64,000 nt of DNA from Rhodoferax sp. U2-2l (GTDB lineage: Bacteria; Pseudomonadota; Gammaproteobacteria; Burkholderiales; Burkholderiaceae_C): the NCBI RefSeq assembly GCF_020594515.1, contig NZ_JAJCTH010000009.1:1-64000 (forward strand), written 5' to 3'. The notes beneath the pieces are model-generated. The model was not told the origin of the DNA and did no database searches. It saw only the letters and a list, made by a program, of their open reading frames with translations. Below are positions 35,791 through 43,509 of the stretch, piece by piece. The translations under genes and the position numbers were made by a program. Numbering within the stretch: position 1 is the first letter of the stretch; each line of letters starts with the position of its first letter.

Positions 35791-36563
35791 TGGGCAACGC
35801 CATCGTTGGCCACACCGGGTTTGTCGGCTCGAACCTGTGCCGGCAAACCACCTTTGAGTCGTTTTTCAACTCCAGCAACCTGCAGGACATCGCCGGGAAA
35901 AGCTTCGACACCCTGGTTTTTTCAGGCGCGCCTGCCAACAAGTGGCTGGCGAACAAGGAGCCGGACAAAGACCGGGCCAACCTGGCGAACATCATGGCCG
36001 TGCTGAAAACGGTGCAGGCCAAGCAGCTGGTGCTGATCTCGACCGTGGATGTGATTCCGCCCTCAGACACGCCGCAGGACGAGTCGGTGGACTGCACGGT
36101 GGGCCACAACCACGCTTACGGCGCGCACCGGCTGGCGCTGGAGCAGTTCATGCGGGCGCAGTTTGCGCAGCTGCTGATCGTCAGGTTGCCGGGGCTGTTT
36201 GGCCCGGGGCTCAAAAAAAACGTGATCTACGACCTGATGCACGACAACATGCTGGCGTCCATCAACCCCGCCAGCACGTTTCAGTATTACGACATCACCC
36301 GGCTGTGGGCTGACATGGGCGTGGCGCTACAGCACCAGCTTGAACTGGTGCACCTGTTCACGCAGCCCATCGCTACGCGGGACATTTTGCAGCGCTACTT
36401 TCCCCATAAGCAGGTCGGCCAAAACCCCGCACCCGAGGCGCACTACGACCACCGCACCCGCTACGCCGAGTTGTATGGTGGCAGCGGCGGCTGGATCGAA
36501 TCAGCAGACGCCGTCCTGACCCGCCTGGGCGCCTATCTCACAACCCAAGGAGCAGGCCAATGA
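35787..36563 (+). CDS. Short NAD-binding epimerase/dehydratase-like protein
   Basis: The 258-residue protein begins AIVGHTGFVGSNLCRQ, the G-X2-G-X2-G Rossmann motif of extended SDR sugar epimerases. It carries the LISTVDVI strand and a HAYGAHRLALEQF segment. The usual Y-X3-K catalytic pair reads Y-G-A-H-R, so the lysine is replaced by arginine. It is shorter than GalE-type enzymes (about 320 residues) and probably modifies a nucleotide- or lipid-linked sugar keto intermediate. Two ATGs (35787, 35790) are possible. Confidence 0.72.
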   Translation: MMGNAIVGHTGFVGSNLCRQTTFESFFNSSNLQDIAGKSFDTLVFSGAPANKWLANKEPDKDRANLANIMAVLKTVQAKQLVLISTVDVIPPSDTPQDESVDCTVGHNHAYGAHRLALEQFMRAQFAQLLIVRLPGLFGPGLKKNVIYDLMHDNMLASINPASTFQYYDITRLWADMGVALQHQLELVHLFTQPIATRDILQRYFPHKQVGQNPAPEAHYDHRTRYAELYGGSGGWIESADAVLTRLGAYLTTQGAGQ

Positions 36564-36603
36564 GCGCGATTGTCAGAGACGCGATGTGGCCCATGACTTT
36601 TCT

Positions 36604-36624
36604 CCCTCTCCCTCCGGGAGAGGG
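36604..36624. repeat. Palindromic CCCTCTCCC hairpin repeat
   Basis: CCCTCTCCC (36604-36612) and GGGAGAGGG (36616-36624) form a perfect 9-bp stem with a 3-base loop. The sequence, with the trailing GGTGAGGG, resembles a dispersed repeat common in proteobacterial genomes. It ends 18 bases before the start of the sugar isomerase gene and supplies the GAGGG used as its ribosome binding site. Confidence 0.75.
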
Positions 36625-36642
36625 CAGAGGTGAGGGCTGCCT

Positions 36643-37449
36643 ATGAAATTGGCTTTCAGCAACATTGCCTGGAGCGCGGACGAAGACCCGCTGGTGCTGG
36701 ACGTGCTGCGCGCCCACCAAATCCAAGGCGTCGAAGTGGCGCCCACGCGGCTCTGGCCCGACTGGGCAGGCGCCACGCCAGCCGCAGCCGCAACCTATGC
36801 GCAGACCCTGCGTGAAGCCGGTTTTGCCACGCCGTCGCTTCAGTCGTTGCTGTTTGGTCGGACGGACCTGCAGGTGTTTGGCTCAGCCACGCAGCAGGCC
36901 GACCTGATCAGCCATTTGGCGCAGGTGGCCAAGCTGGCTGCGGCCATGCAGGCCAAAGTGCTGGTGTTTGGTTCACCCAAAAACCGGGACCGCGGTGAGT
37001 TGACGCCCGCTCAGGCGATGCAACACGCGGTGCGTTTCTTCCGGCAAGCCGCGCAGGTGTGTGCCGACGCCGGTGTGACGCTGGCCATGGAAGCCAACCC
37101 CAACTACTACCACTGCAACTTCATCACCCGCTGGCAGGAGGCCGAAGAATTGGTGCGCAGCTGCAAGCACCCCGGCTTGGGGCTGCATCTGGACACGGCG
37201 TGCACCGTGCTGGCGGGGGACGACCCGGTGGCCGCCGTGGCGCAGGTGGCCGACATCCTGGTGCATGTGCACCTGTCGGAGCCGGATTTGGGGCCGTTCA
37301 CCCGCCCACGTACAGACCATCTGGCCGTGGGGGAGGCCCTGCGGGCGGTGGGGTACACCGGCTGGTGTTCGGTGGAAATGCGGCGCACCAGCACGCCATT
37401 GGCATCCATTGAAGAGGCGGCACAGTTGGCTGCGCGGTGTTATGGCTGA
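36643..37449 (+). CDS. Sugar phosphate isomerase/epimerase, TIM-barrel type
   Basis: The 268-residue protein fits the xylose isomerase-like TIM barrel family: LAFSNIAWSADEDPLVL at the N-terminus, IQGVEVAPTRLW, VLVFGSPKNRDRG, and the metal-site strands MEANPNYYHCNFITR, GLHLDTACTVLAGDDP and LVHVHLSEPDLGPF, ending CSVEMRRT. It probably isomerises or epimerises a sugar in the cassette pathway. The ATG at 36643 has a GAGGG Shine-Dalgarno sequence contributed by the hairpin repeat just upstream. The next gene starts inside its end (8-nt overlap). Confidence 0.82.
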   Translation: MKLAFSNIAWSADEDPLVLDVLRAHQIQGVEVAPTRLWPDWAGATPAAAATYAQTLREAGFATPSLQSLLFGRTDLQVFGSATQQADLISHLAQVAKLAAAMQAKVLVFGSPKNRDRGELTPAQAMQHAVRFFRQAAQVCADAGVTLAMEANPNYYHCNFITRWQEAEELVRSCKHPGLGLHLDTACTVLAGDDPVAAVAQVADILVHVHLSEPDLGPFTRPRTDHLAVGEALRAVGYTGWCSVEMRRTSTPLASIEEAAQLAARCYG

Positions 37450-38206
37450 GTCCAATTTCAAAGTATCCATCGTCATCCCGGCCTACAACGAAGAGGCGGT
37501 GATCGAGCCAACCGTGCGGGCACTCTCTAGCGCGCTGGGCGCGGCAGGCATCACGCATGAAATTCGGGTGGTGGACGACCAGTCCAGCGACAGCACCTGG
37601 GCAATTTTGAGCCGCTTGACGCAAGAGATTCCCGCTTTGAAACCCATCAAAAACACGGGCTCAGGCGGTTATGGCCTGGCGGTGCGCGCAGGCCTGGCCA
37701 GTTTTGAGGGCGATGCGGTGATTGTGTCGATGGCCGATGGCTCAGACAGCCCGGGTGACGTCATCGCGTACGCGCAAGCCATGGCGGACGGTTACGACTG
37801 CGCGTTTGGCAACCGCTTTTCCGGGCAAACGCAGGTGCAGGACTATCCGCTGGTCAAAAAGGTATTGAACCGTGTCGCCAACCAGCTGATCGCCTATCTC
37901 ACGGGTTACCGGCATTACCGCGATTTCACCAACGGGTTCAAGGGTTACCGCCGCCACGTGATCGAGGTCATGTCGCCGCTGATCAGCGCCGACTTCAATC
38001 TGACGGTGGAAATGTCGGTCAAGGCGGTGTTGTCGGGGGCCCGTGCCAAGATCATTCCCAACAGTTGGCGGGATCGGGACGGCGGTGTCTCGAAGTTCAA
38101 CGTGGGTCGCCTGGGGCCGCGCTACCTGGCCACCATTGGGTATTGCCTGCTGGGCAACTACATCAAAAAAGCGGGCGCGCGGGCGCGCCAACCAGCCAGT
38201 GGATGA
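37442..38206 (+). CDS. GT2-family glycosyltransferase, DPM-like
   Basis: The 254-residue soluble protein has VSIVIPAYNEEAVIEPTVRAL, IRVVDDQSSDSTW, GSGGYGLAVRAGL and the motif VSMADGSDSPGDVIAYAQAM, typical of dolichyl/polyprenyl-phosphate mannosyltransferase-like GT2 enzymes. A later NGFKGYRRHVIEVM and NSWRDRDGGVSKF complete the pattern. It has no C-terminal transmembrane pair. The ATG at 37442 overlaps the isomerase stop by 8 nt. It is the last gene of the plus-strand cassette. Confidence 0.85.
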   Translation: MAESNFKVSIVIPAYNEEAVIEPTVRALSSALGAAGITHEIRVVDDQSSDSTWAILSRLTQEIPALKPIKNTGSGGYGLAVRAGLASFEGDAVIVSMADGSDSPGDVIAYAQAMADGYDCAFGNRFSGQTQVQDYPLVKKVLNRVANQLIAYLTGYRHYRDFTNGFKGYRRHVIEVMSPLISADFNLTVEMSVKAVLSGARAKIIPNSWRDRDGGVSKFNVGRLGPRYLATIGYCLLGNYIKKAGARARQPASG

Positions 38207-38215
38207 ACCGCGGCT

Positions 38216-38644
38216 TCAGGCGCTGGGGGCCGACAGGGCAGCCAGCGCGCAGAGTTCAACCTCGGAGCGGGCCAGCACCCAGCCGCTGACCGACACACAC
38301 CGGCCCTGCGCAAAATCGTCCTGGATGGCCGCCTGAAACGCCAGATGCAGCTGGCTGGTGTCGCAGGGCTGGTGCAGGTTGCCCTCCAGAAACCCCGCTA
38401 ACCGCGTGCCCAGCGACGCAACGAGTGCCTGCGGTGTGGTGTGCGCCAACTGCGGCAACACCGCAGCACCCACCACCGCGGCAGGCGTTTGCGCGGCCAG
38501 GCGCAGCAAGTTGGCGTGGGCGGCGTCTGCCGAGGCGGCCTCTGAGGCCTCGGCTTGCCACGCCCACCCTCCCAAACCCAAGACCGCCAACCCGGACAGG
38601 GCCGTTGCCAGGTAACGTCTTCTGTCTGCTTTGGTGGGCATCAT
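38216..38644 (-). CDS. Small Tat-exported protein, possible oxidoreductase subunit
   Basis: The 142-residue protein starts MMPTKADRRRYLATALSGLA, a twin-arginine-like signal (R-R-R-Y-L) followed by a hydrophobic helix, so it should be exported folded to the periplasm. The C-terminus FAQGRCVSVSGWVLARSEVE resembles small periplasmic proteins found beside FAD/GMC oxidoreductases, but I recognise this only loosely. An AAGGAG site precedes ATG 38644 by eight bases. It converges with the cassette end with nine bases between stops. It may be a partner of one of the flavin enzymes; this is inference. Confidence 0.65.
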   Translation of the reverse strand: MMPTKADRRRYLATALSGLAVLGLGGWAWQAEASEAASADAAHANLLRLAAQTPAAVVGAAVLPQLAHTTPQALVASLGTRLAGFLEGNLHQPCDTSQLHLAFQAAIQDDFAQGRCVSVSGWVLARSEVELCALAALSAPSA

Positions 38645-38770
38645 GTCGGTTTCTCCTTGGATCACAAATAGACGGCTGCGATGGATTTTGTCATCGATCG
38701 ATCAAGATGTCTTACCCTGAACGCGACGTGCGCCAAATCAGCCAAGTGCAGAACTTGTCATGGTGGTGTC

Positions 38771-38875
38771 CCCAGTTGTCATTGCGGGCTACGACCCGCA
38801 ATCCATGACTTCTGAATACATGGATACCCCCGGGTTGTGGCCCGGTGCAGGCTCCTCAAGCCCGGCATGACAGCC
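38771..38875 (+). repeat. REP-like double hairpin, copy 2 (left flank of MNT/HEPN module)
   Basis: The first 53 bases (38771-38823) match 39673-39725 with one mismatch. Hairpin one is TGCGGG/CCCGCA (38783-38788 with 38795-38800). A GC-rich tail ends in TCAAGCCCGGCATGACAGCC, shared with the other copy but separated by about 25 extra bases. The pair flanks the toxin-antitoxin genes in direct orientation. Confidence 0.8.
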
Positions 38876-38885
38876 ATCAAGCACC

Positions 38886-39359
38886 TCACACCAACCCTTT
38901 ACGATCGAGATAGGCGCTGATGTCATCAAAGCATGTCATCACAAAATTGGCCTCATTCATCACCAGATTGAGCCTTTCCATGCGGTCAATCGTTTCTTCG
39001 GGGTAGTGTTGTGAAAATTTGTTGCGCAGCATGGCTGCGGTGCCAAAGTCTTCAGCCGATTTGATAGCCCCCAGTTTTTCCATCAGCAAGGTTCTGTCGC
39101 GGTTGGACTTGTCGCTGATGTCCTCTTGTTCCAAATAGGCGATGCCTCTGAAAAGCTGGTCTTGAATCATGGAGACGCACTGCGAATAACGCAAGATCAG
39201 CGCGTCAACAGATTCTTCTTGCGACTCTGTAAGCGATGCCAGACGCGTTGGTGTCAACGGGAAAAGTGCTGCATTCTTTTGCATGGAATACCGAAGCTTT
39301 TCAATATGCTGTCGGCAGGCTGTCAAGCTACTTGCCAGCATGGCTTGTTCTTTGGTCAT
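38886..39359 (-). CDS. hepT: HEPN-domain protein, HepT-like toxin candidate
   Basis: The 157-residue, mostly helical protein carries AMLRNKFSQHYPE near residue 120, an R-X5-H-Y motif typical of HEPN ribonucleases. It follows a small MNT nucleotidyltransferase gene with an ATGA overlap, the standard arrangement of MNT/HEPN (MntA/HepT) modules. In characterised pairs HepT is an RNase toxin and MntA inactivates it by adding AMP to a tyrosine beside the active site; Tyr after the His fits. It is slightly longer than typical HepT (about 135-145). Functional state is untested. Confidence 0.75.
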   Translation of the reverse strand: MTKEQAMLASSLTACRQHIEKLRYSMQKNAALFPLTPTRLASLTESQEESVDALILRYSQCVSMIQDQLFRGIAYLEQEDISDKSNRDRTLLMEKLGAIKSAEDFGTAAMLRNKFSQHYPEETIDRMERLNLVMNEANFVMTCFDDISAYLDRKGLV

Positions 39360-39643
39360 AACAAAATGCCTCGCTCGACAGCAATTTGGTGAATGGGCAG
39401 ATCAGGTTGTGCCGGATTTTTTACGAGCAGGTCTACACGGGTATCACAGGCCTGCTGCAAGCGGTATTGCGCACGAAGCCGCGCTTTGAGCGCAATGGGT
39501 TGGCTAGCCTGTAAGTAGATGTCAATGTCGCCACCACGACGCGTGTCGTCAGTGCGAGACCCGTACAGATAAATGCGGCCCGCTGGGTCAAGCTCGCCCA
39601 TGATGGCGCGTAGCGCCTGAAGTTCTTTGTCACTGAGTCGCAT
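39356..39643 (-). CDS. mntA: MNT-type minimal nucleotidyltransferase, antitoxin candidate
   Basis: The 95-residue protein has the polymerase-beta-fold signature YLYGSRTDDTRRGGDIDIYL: GSR followed by the D-X-D metal site. The DLLV strand further on could provide the third acidic residue. Its size is normal for the family. The start at 39643 (MRLSDKELQ) is chosen for the family N-terminus; in-frame codons 39664 and 39703 are possible, and no ribosome binding site clearly decides. The upstream codons run into the flanking repeat. It is coupled to the HEPN gene by a 4-nt overlap. Confidence 0.82.
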   Translation of the reverse strand: MRLSDKELQALRAIMGELDPAGRIYLYGSRTDDTRRGGDIDIYLQASQPIALKARLRAQYRLQQACDTRVDLLVKNPAQPDLPIHQIAVERGILL

Positions 39644-39672
39644 GGTTTGAATGCTACCAGTCATTGTGCGCG

Positions 39673-39753
39673 CCCAGTTGTCATTGCGGTCTACGACCCG
39701 CAATCCATGACTTCTGAATACATGGCTGCCGGGTCAAGCCCGGCATGACAGCC
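39673..39753 (+). repeat. REP-like double hairpin, copy 3 (right flank of MNT/HEPN module)
   Basis: This copy shares 52 of 53 bases with 38771-38823. Its first hairpin is TGCGGT/CCCGCA, with one stem mismatch. The second hairpin is TGCCGGG (39727-39733) with CCCGGCA (39739-39745), loop TCAAG, then TGACAGCC. It sits between the nucleotidyltransferase gene and the end of the XrtA operon. Confidence 0.8.
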
Positions 39754-39769
39754 TAACAATCAAACGAAC

Positions 39770-40972
39770 TTACCTCAAAAGCGACTGGTACGGCCCCACA
39801 TAGTTGGCCACGCTGTTTTTCCAGTTGCGCACGTTCTCCACAAACTCGCGACCATTGGTTTTGAGCACGGGCCACAGGGCGGGGTGGTTGAGCAGGCCCA
39901 GCAGCGACTCGGCCAGCGCGTCGGCGCTGCCAGCCTTGAACAACACACCGGTCTGGTTGTGCTGCACCAGTTCCTTGTGGCCGCCCACGTCGGAGGCCAC
40001 AAACAACTGGCCTTGTGCCATGGCTTCCAGCGGTTTCAGGGGCGTGACCAGCTCGGTCAGGCGCATGGGGTGGCGCGGGTAGGCCAGCACTTTGATCAGG
40101 TCGTAGTATTTGTTCACGTCCTGGTGCGGCACGCGCCCAGCAAACACCAATTTGTCGGCCACGCCGAGCGCTTGGGCCTGTTGGCGCAAGTTCGCTTCTT
40201 GTGAGCCACCGCCCACCAGCAGCAGCTTGATATCAGGCCGCGCAGCCAACAACTGAGGCAGCGCCGCCACCAGCAGGTCCAGCCCTTCATAGGCGTAAAA
40301 CGAGCCAATGAACCCGATCACCGTGCTGCCGGTCAGGCCCAGCTTGGCCAGCAAGGCGGGGTCTGGCCGGCTGGCGAGCTGGAACGATTCGACATTGACC
40401 GCGTTGGGGATGACCGTGACCTTGCCGCTGGGCACGCCACGGGCGACGATGTCGGCGCGCAGCCCTTCACAAATCGTGAACACATGGTCGGCGCGCTGGA
40501 TGGCGCGGGTTTCCAGCCCGCGCGTGGCGCGGTAGCGCAGGCTGCCTGGGTTGGTGGTGCCGTGGTCCACCGCGGCGTCTTCCCAGAAGGCCCTGATTTC
40601 ATACACCACCGGAATACCCAGCTTGCGCCCCACCTTGAGGGCCGGCAGGGCGTTGAGCACGGGCGAGTGGGCGTGGATGATGTCGGGCTCCACAATGCGG
40701 GCGACTTGCTCCAGCCGCTTTTCCAGCGCCTTCATCAGCGCCACTTCGCGACCCACCGGCAGGTCGGCCATCAAGCCGGTGCCGCCTGCGGTGCGGTAGA
40801 AATGCAGGCCGTCAACGGATTCCTCCGCCGCTTTGGTGTCGCCCTGCTTGGGTGAGGTGATGTGAAACGTGTCCCAGCCCAGCGCCCGCTGCTCGCGCAG
40901 GAGGGAGGCGGTGCGAAACGTGTAGCCGCTGTGCAGCGGAATGGAGTGGTCCAGGACGTGGAGGATGCGCAT
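39770..40972 (-). CDS. GT4 glycosyltransferase, exosortase A-associated (Daro_2409-like)
   Basis: The 400-residue GT-B protein begins MRILHVLDHSIPLHSGYTFR with TASLLREQRALGWDTFHIT, the distinctive start of the exosortase A-associated TIGR04063-type glycosyltransferases. It has HAHSPVLNALPALKVGRKLG, PNAVNVESFQL, LLVGGGSQEANL and the donor motif TELVTPLKPLEAMAQGQLFV. It probably adds a sugar to the EPS repeat unit in the cytoplasm. It is the last gene of the minus-strand XrtA operon, 34 nt after wecC. Confidence 0.88.
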   Translation of the reverse strand: MRILHVLDHSIPLHSGYTFRTASLLREQRALGWDTFHITSPKQGDTKAAEESVDGLHFYRTAGGTGLMADLPVGREVALMKALEKRLEQVARIVEPDIIHAHSPVLNALPALKVGRKLGIPVVYEIRAFWEDAAVDHGTTNPGSLRYRATRGLETRAIQRADHVFTICEGLRADIVARGVPSGKVTVIPNAVNVESFQLASRPDPALLAKLGLTGSTVIGFIGSFYAYEGLDLLVAALPQLLAARPDIKLLLVGGGSQEANLRQQAQALGVADKLVFAGRVPHQDVNKYYDLIKVLAYPRHPMRLTELVTPLKPLEAMAQGQLFVASDVGGHKELVQHNQTGVLFKAGSADALAESLLGLLNHPALWPVLKTNGREFVENVRNWKNSVANYVGPYQSLLR

Positions 40973-41006
40973 GGGTTAACTTTTAGCCGTATGTCGCCAA
41001 CTGCGG

Positions 41007-42227
41007 TCAGCGCAGCACGCCCCGTGTATCAATCACCACCTTGTCGCGGATGCTGTCGGGGTCAATCTCTTTGAACTCGGTGTGGTCCACCAGCAGCAGC
41101 AGGATGTCGGCCTCTTTGAGCACCTGTTTCAGGTCGTAGAGCGGGAAGCTGAGTTTTTCGGCGTGTACGTTCGGGTCACAGGCCATGACGCGGCCCACGT
41201 TTTGGGCGATCAGGTCTTTGACGATCTCCAGCGACGGTGATTCACGCGTGTCGTCAATGTTGGCCTTGAAGGCCAGGCCCAGGCAGGCGATCACCGGGTC
41301 TTTGAAGCGTGCCGCCTTGGCTTTGACCTTGTCGATGACCCAATGCGGCTTGGCATCGTTGACCTGGCGGGCGGTCTTGATGAGTTTGGCTTGTTCGGGT
41401 GCGCTGGAGACAATGAACCACGGGTCCACCGCAATGCAGTGCCCGCCCACGCCCGGGCCGGGCTGCAGGATGTTGACACGCGGGTGCCGGTTGGCAAGCG
41501 AGATGGTTTCCCAGACGTTGATGCCCAGGTGGTCACAAATCAAAGAGAGCTCATTGGCAAAGGCGATGTTGACATCGCGGAACGAGTTCTCCACCAGTTT
41601 GGACAGTTCGGCGGTTTTGCTGTCGGTGAGCAAAATGGCGCCGTTGCAAAAGCTCTTGTACAGGTCGCGCGCCTGTTCGTTGGCGGTTTTTGTCAGGCCG
41701 CCGACGATGCGGTCGTTGTCCACCAGCTCACGCAGGATGTGGCCGGGCAGCACCCGCTCCGGGCAATGCGCGCAGTGGATCTTGCCGACCAGCTCGGGGC
41801 GCATCTCGACAATGGTTTTGTAGATGAATTCGGTGGTGCCGACCGGCGAGGTGGACTCCAGGATGACCAGGTTGCCTTCGCGCAGGTAAGGCACGATGGC
41901 GCGGGTGGCGGTCTCCACATAGGTCAGATCAGGCGCCTTGGGGTTGCCATCCACTTCCATGAACGGTGTCGGCACGGCGATGATGAAGGTGTCGCCTTCT
42001 TCCGGGGTGAGCGATGCCTTGAGGTTGCCGCTGTTGACGGCTGAGCGCACCAGAATGTCCAGGTCGGGTTCGATGATGTGGATGCGACCGCTGTTGATGG
42101 TGTTGACCGCGTGTTCGCTCACATCCACGCCCAGCACCTGGTGGCCTTTGGTAGCGAGCATGGAAGCGGTGGGCAGGCCGATGTAACCCAGGCCCATGAC
42201 GATGATTTTTTGACTCAGGCGTGCCAT
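41007..42227 (-). CDS. wecC: UDP-N-acetyl-D-mannosamine dehydrogenase
   Basis: The 406-residue protein has an N-terminal NAD-binding motif IIVMGLGYIGLPTASMLA, then CPERVLPGHILREL, and the catalytic cysteine segment GPGVGGHCIAVDPWF. This is the UDP-ManNAc/UDP-glucose dehydrogenase family, and the sequence agrees with WecC. It oxidises UDP-ManNAc to UDP-ManNAcA with two NAD. It lies 29 nt downstream of wecB, its natural upstream step. The length is normal. The product would give the EPS a negatively charged uronic acid. Confidence 0.92.
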   Translation of the reverse strand: MARLSQKIIVMGLGYIGLPTASMLATKGHQVLGVDVSEHAVNTINSGRIHIIEPDLDILVRSAVNSGNLKASLTPEEGDTFIIAVPTPFMEVDGNPKAPDLTYVETATRAIVPYLREGNLVILESTSPVGTTEFIYKTIVEMRPELVGKIHCAHCPERVLPGHILRELVDNDRIVGGLTKTANEQARDLYKSFCNGAILLTDSKTAELSKLVENSFRDVNIAFANELSLICDHLGINVWETISLANRHPRVNILQPGPGVGGHCIAVDPWFIVSSAPEQAKLIKTARQVNDAKPHWVIDKVKAKAARFKDPVIACLGLAFKANIDDTRESPSLEIVKDLIAQNVGRVMACDPNVHAEKLSFPLYDLKQVLKEADILLLLVDHTEFKEIDPDSIRDKVVIDTRGVLR

Positions 42228-42256
42228 GACGAAGTTCCCCTTTGCTGTTTGAACGT

Positions 42257-43405
42257 TTAACGCTTTTGGATGGATAAGACGGTGTTCACAATGCGCTGTG
42301 TCGCGTGGCCATCCCCATATGGGTTGTGGGCTTGCGACATGCGCTGGTAGTCGGCTGGGTTGTTCAGCAGGTTGAGGAATTCCCTGACGATGGCCTCACG
42401 CGAGGTGCCTACCAGCTTGACCGTGCCTGCCGCCACGGCCTCGGGGCGCTCGGTGGTGTCGCGCATCACCAGCACCGGTTTGCCCAGCGAAGGCGCTTCT
42501 TCCTGCACGCCACCGCTGTCGGTGATGATGAGGTGGGCGCGGTTCATCAGGTACACAAAGGGCAGATAGTCCACCGGGTCGATCAGATGCACGTTGGACA
42601 ACTTTCGCGCGGCCAGGATCTCGGCCACCGGCTGGCGCACGTTGGGGTTCAGGTGCACCGGGTAAAGCACCTCCACATCCGGGGTGCTGGCGGCTATGTC
42701 GGCCAGCGCCTGGCAGATGTTCTGGAAACCTTCGCCAAAGTTTTCGCGGCGGTGGCCGGTGACCAGGATGAGTTTTTTGGACGCATCCAGAAACTGGAAC
42801 TGTGCATCAAACCCGGTCTTGAGTTCGGGATGATCTTTGAGGCGCTGGGTGGTGGCCAGCAGCGCGTCGATGACGGTGTTGCCGGTGACAAAAATGGTGG
42901 CGGGGTCCACACCTTCGCGCAGCAGGTTGGCGCGGGCGGCCTCGGTGGGGGCAAAGTGCAAATCGGCAATGGCGCCGGTGAGCTTGCGGTTGATTTCCTC
43001 GGGGAAAGGTGCGCGCTTGTTGCCGGTGCGCAGCCCGGCTTCGACATGGCCCACCGGCACACCCGCGTAATACGCCGCCAGGCTGGCGGCGAAGGTGGTG
43101 GTGGTGTCGCCGTGGACCAGCACCAGGTCAGGCTTCTCAGCCACCAGCACCGCTTTGAGCCCGGTCAGGATGTTGGCGGTGATGCCAAACAGGTCTTGCC
43201 CGGGCTGCATGATGTTGAGGTCATGCTCGGGCACGATGTCAAAAAGTTTGAGCACCTGGTCGAGCATCTGGCGGTGCTGGGCGGTGACGCACACCACGGT
43301 CTGAATCGCTGGTGCCGCCGCCTGAAAACCTTTGACCACGGGGGCCATCTTGATGGCCTCGGGGCGGGTGCCGAAGATGATGAGGACTTTTTGCGGCTGG
43401 GACAT
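42257..43405 (-). CDS. wecB: UDP-N-acetylglucosamine 2-epimerase (non-hydrolysing)
   Basis: The 382-residue GT-B-like enzyme has the family pattern: [20 protein letters not shown] at the N-terminus, [54 protein letters not shown], and [20 protein letters not shown] near the end. It interconverts UDP-GlcNAc and UDP-ManNAc in the cytoplasm and feeds WecC. The start ATG at 43405 is clear. Length and motifs are normal. Confidence 0.94.
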   Translation of the reverse strand: MSQPQKVLIIFGTRPEAIKMAPVVKGFQAAAPAIQTVVCVTAQHRQMLDQVLKLFDIVPEHDLNIMQPGQDLFGITANILTGLKAVLVAEKPDLVLVHGDTTTTFAASLAAYYAGVPVGHVEAGLRTGNKRAPFPEEINRKLTGAIADLHFAPTEAARANLLREGVDPATIFVTGNTVIDALLATTQRLKDHPELKTGFDAQFQFLDASKKLILVTGHRRENFGEGFQNICQALADIAASTPDVEVLYPVHLNPNVRQPVAEILAARKLSNVHLIDPVDYLPFVYLMNRAHLIITDSGGVQEEAPSLGKPVLVMRDTTERPEAVAAGTVKLVGTSREAIVREFLNLLNNPADYQRMSQAHNPYGDGHATQRIVNTVLSIQKR

Positions 43406-43509
43406 GGGATGGATGGCTCACCTGAGTGATCGCGTGCAGTGGAAGAGTCCGACGTTGCAGTGTAAACCGGCAAAATTGAATGGCTTGGCTACGTTTGCGA
43501 ACGTTGCAT

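Noticed and set aside
38771..39753. Direct repeats read as a two-unit CRISPR or as att sites
   Set aside because: There are only two copies about 900 bases apart containing genes, with REP-type hairpins and no integrase or cas gene.
42305..43429. 374-codon plus-strand open frame opposite wecB
   Set aside because: wecB on the minus strand is unambiguous; the plus frame is low-complexity Gly/His/Val sequence.
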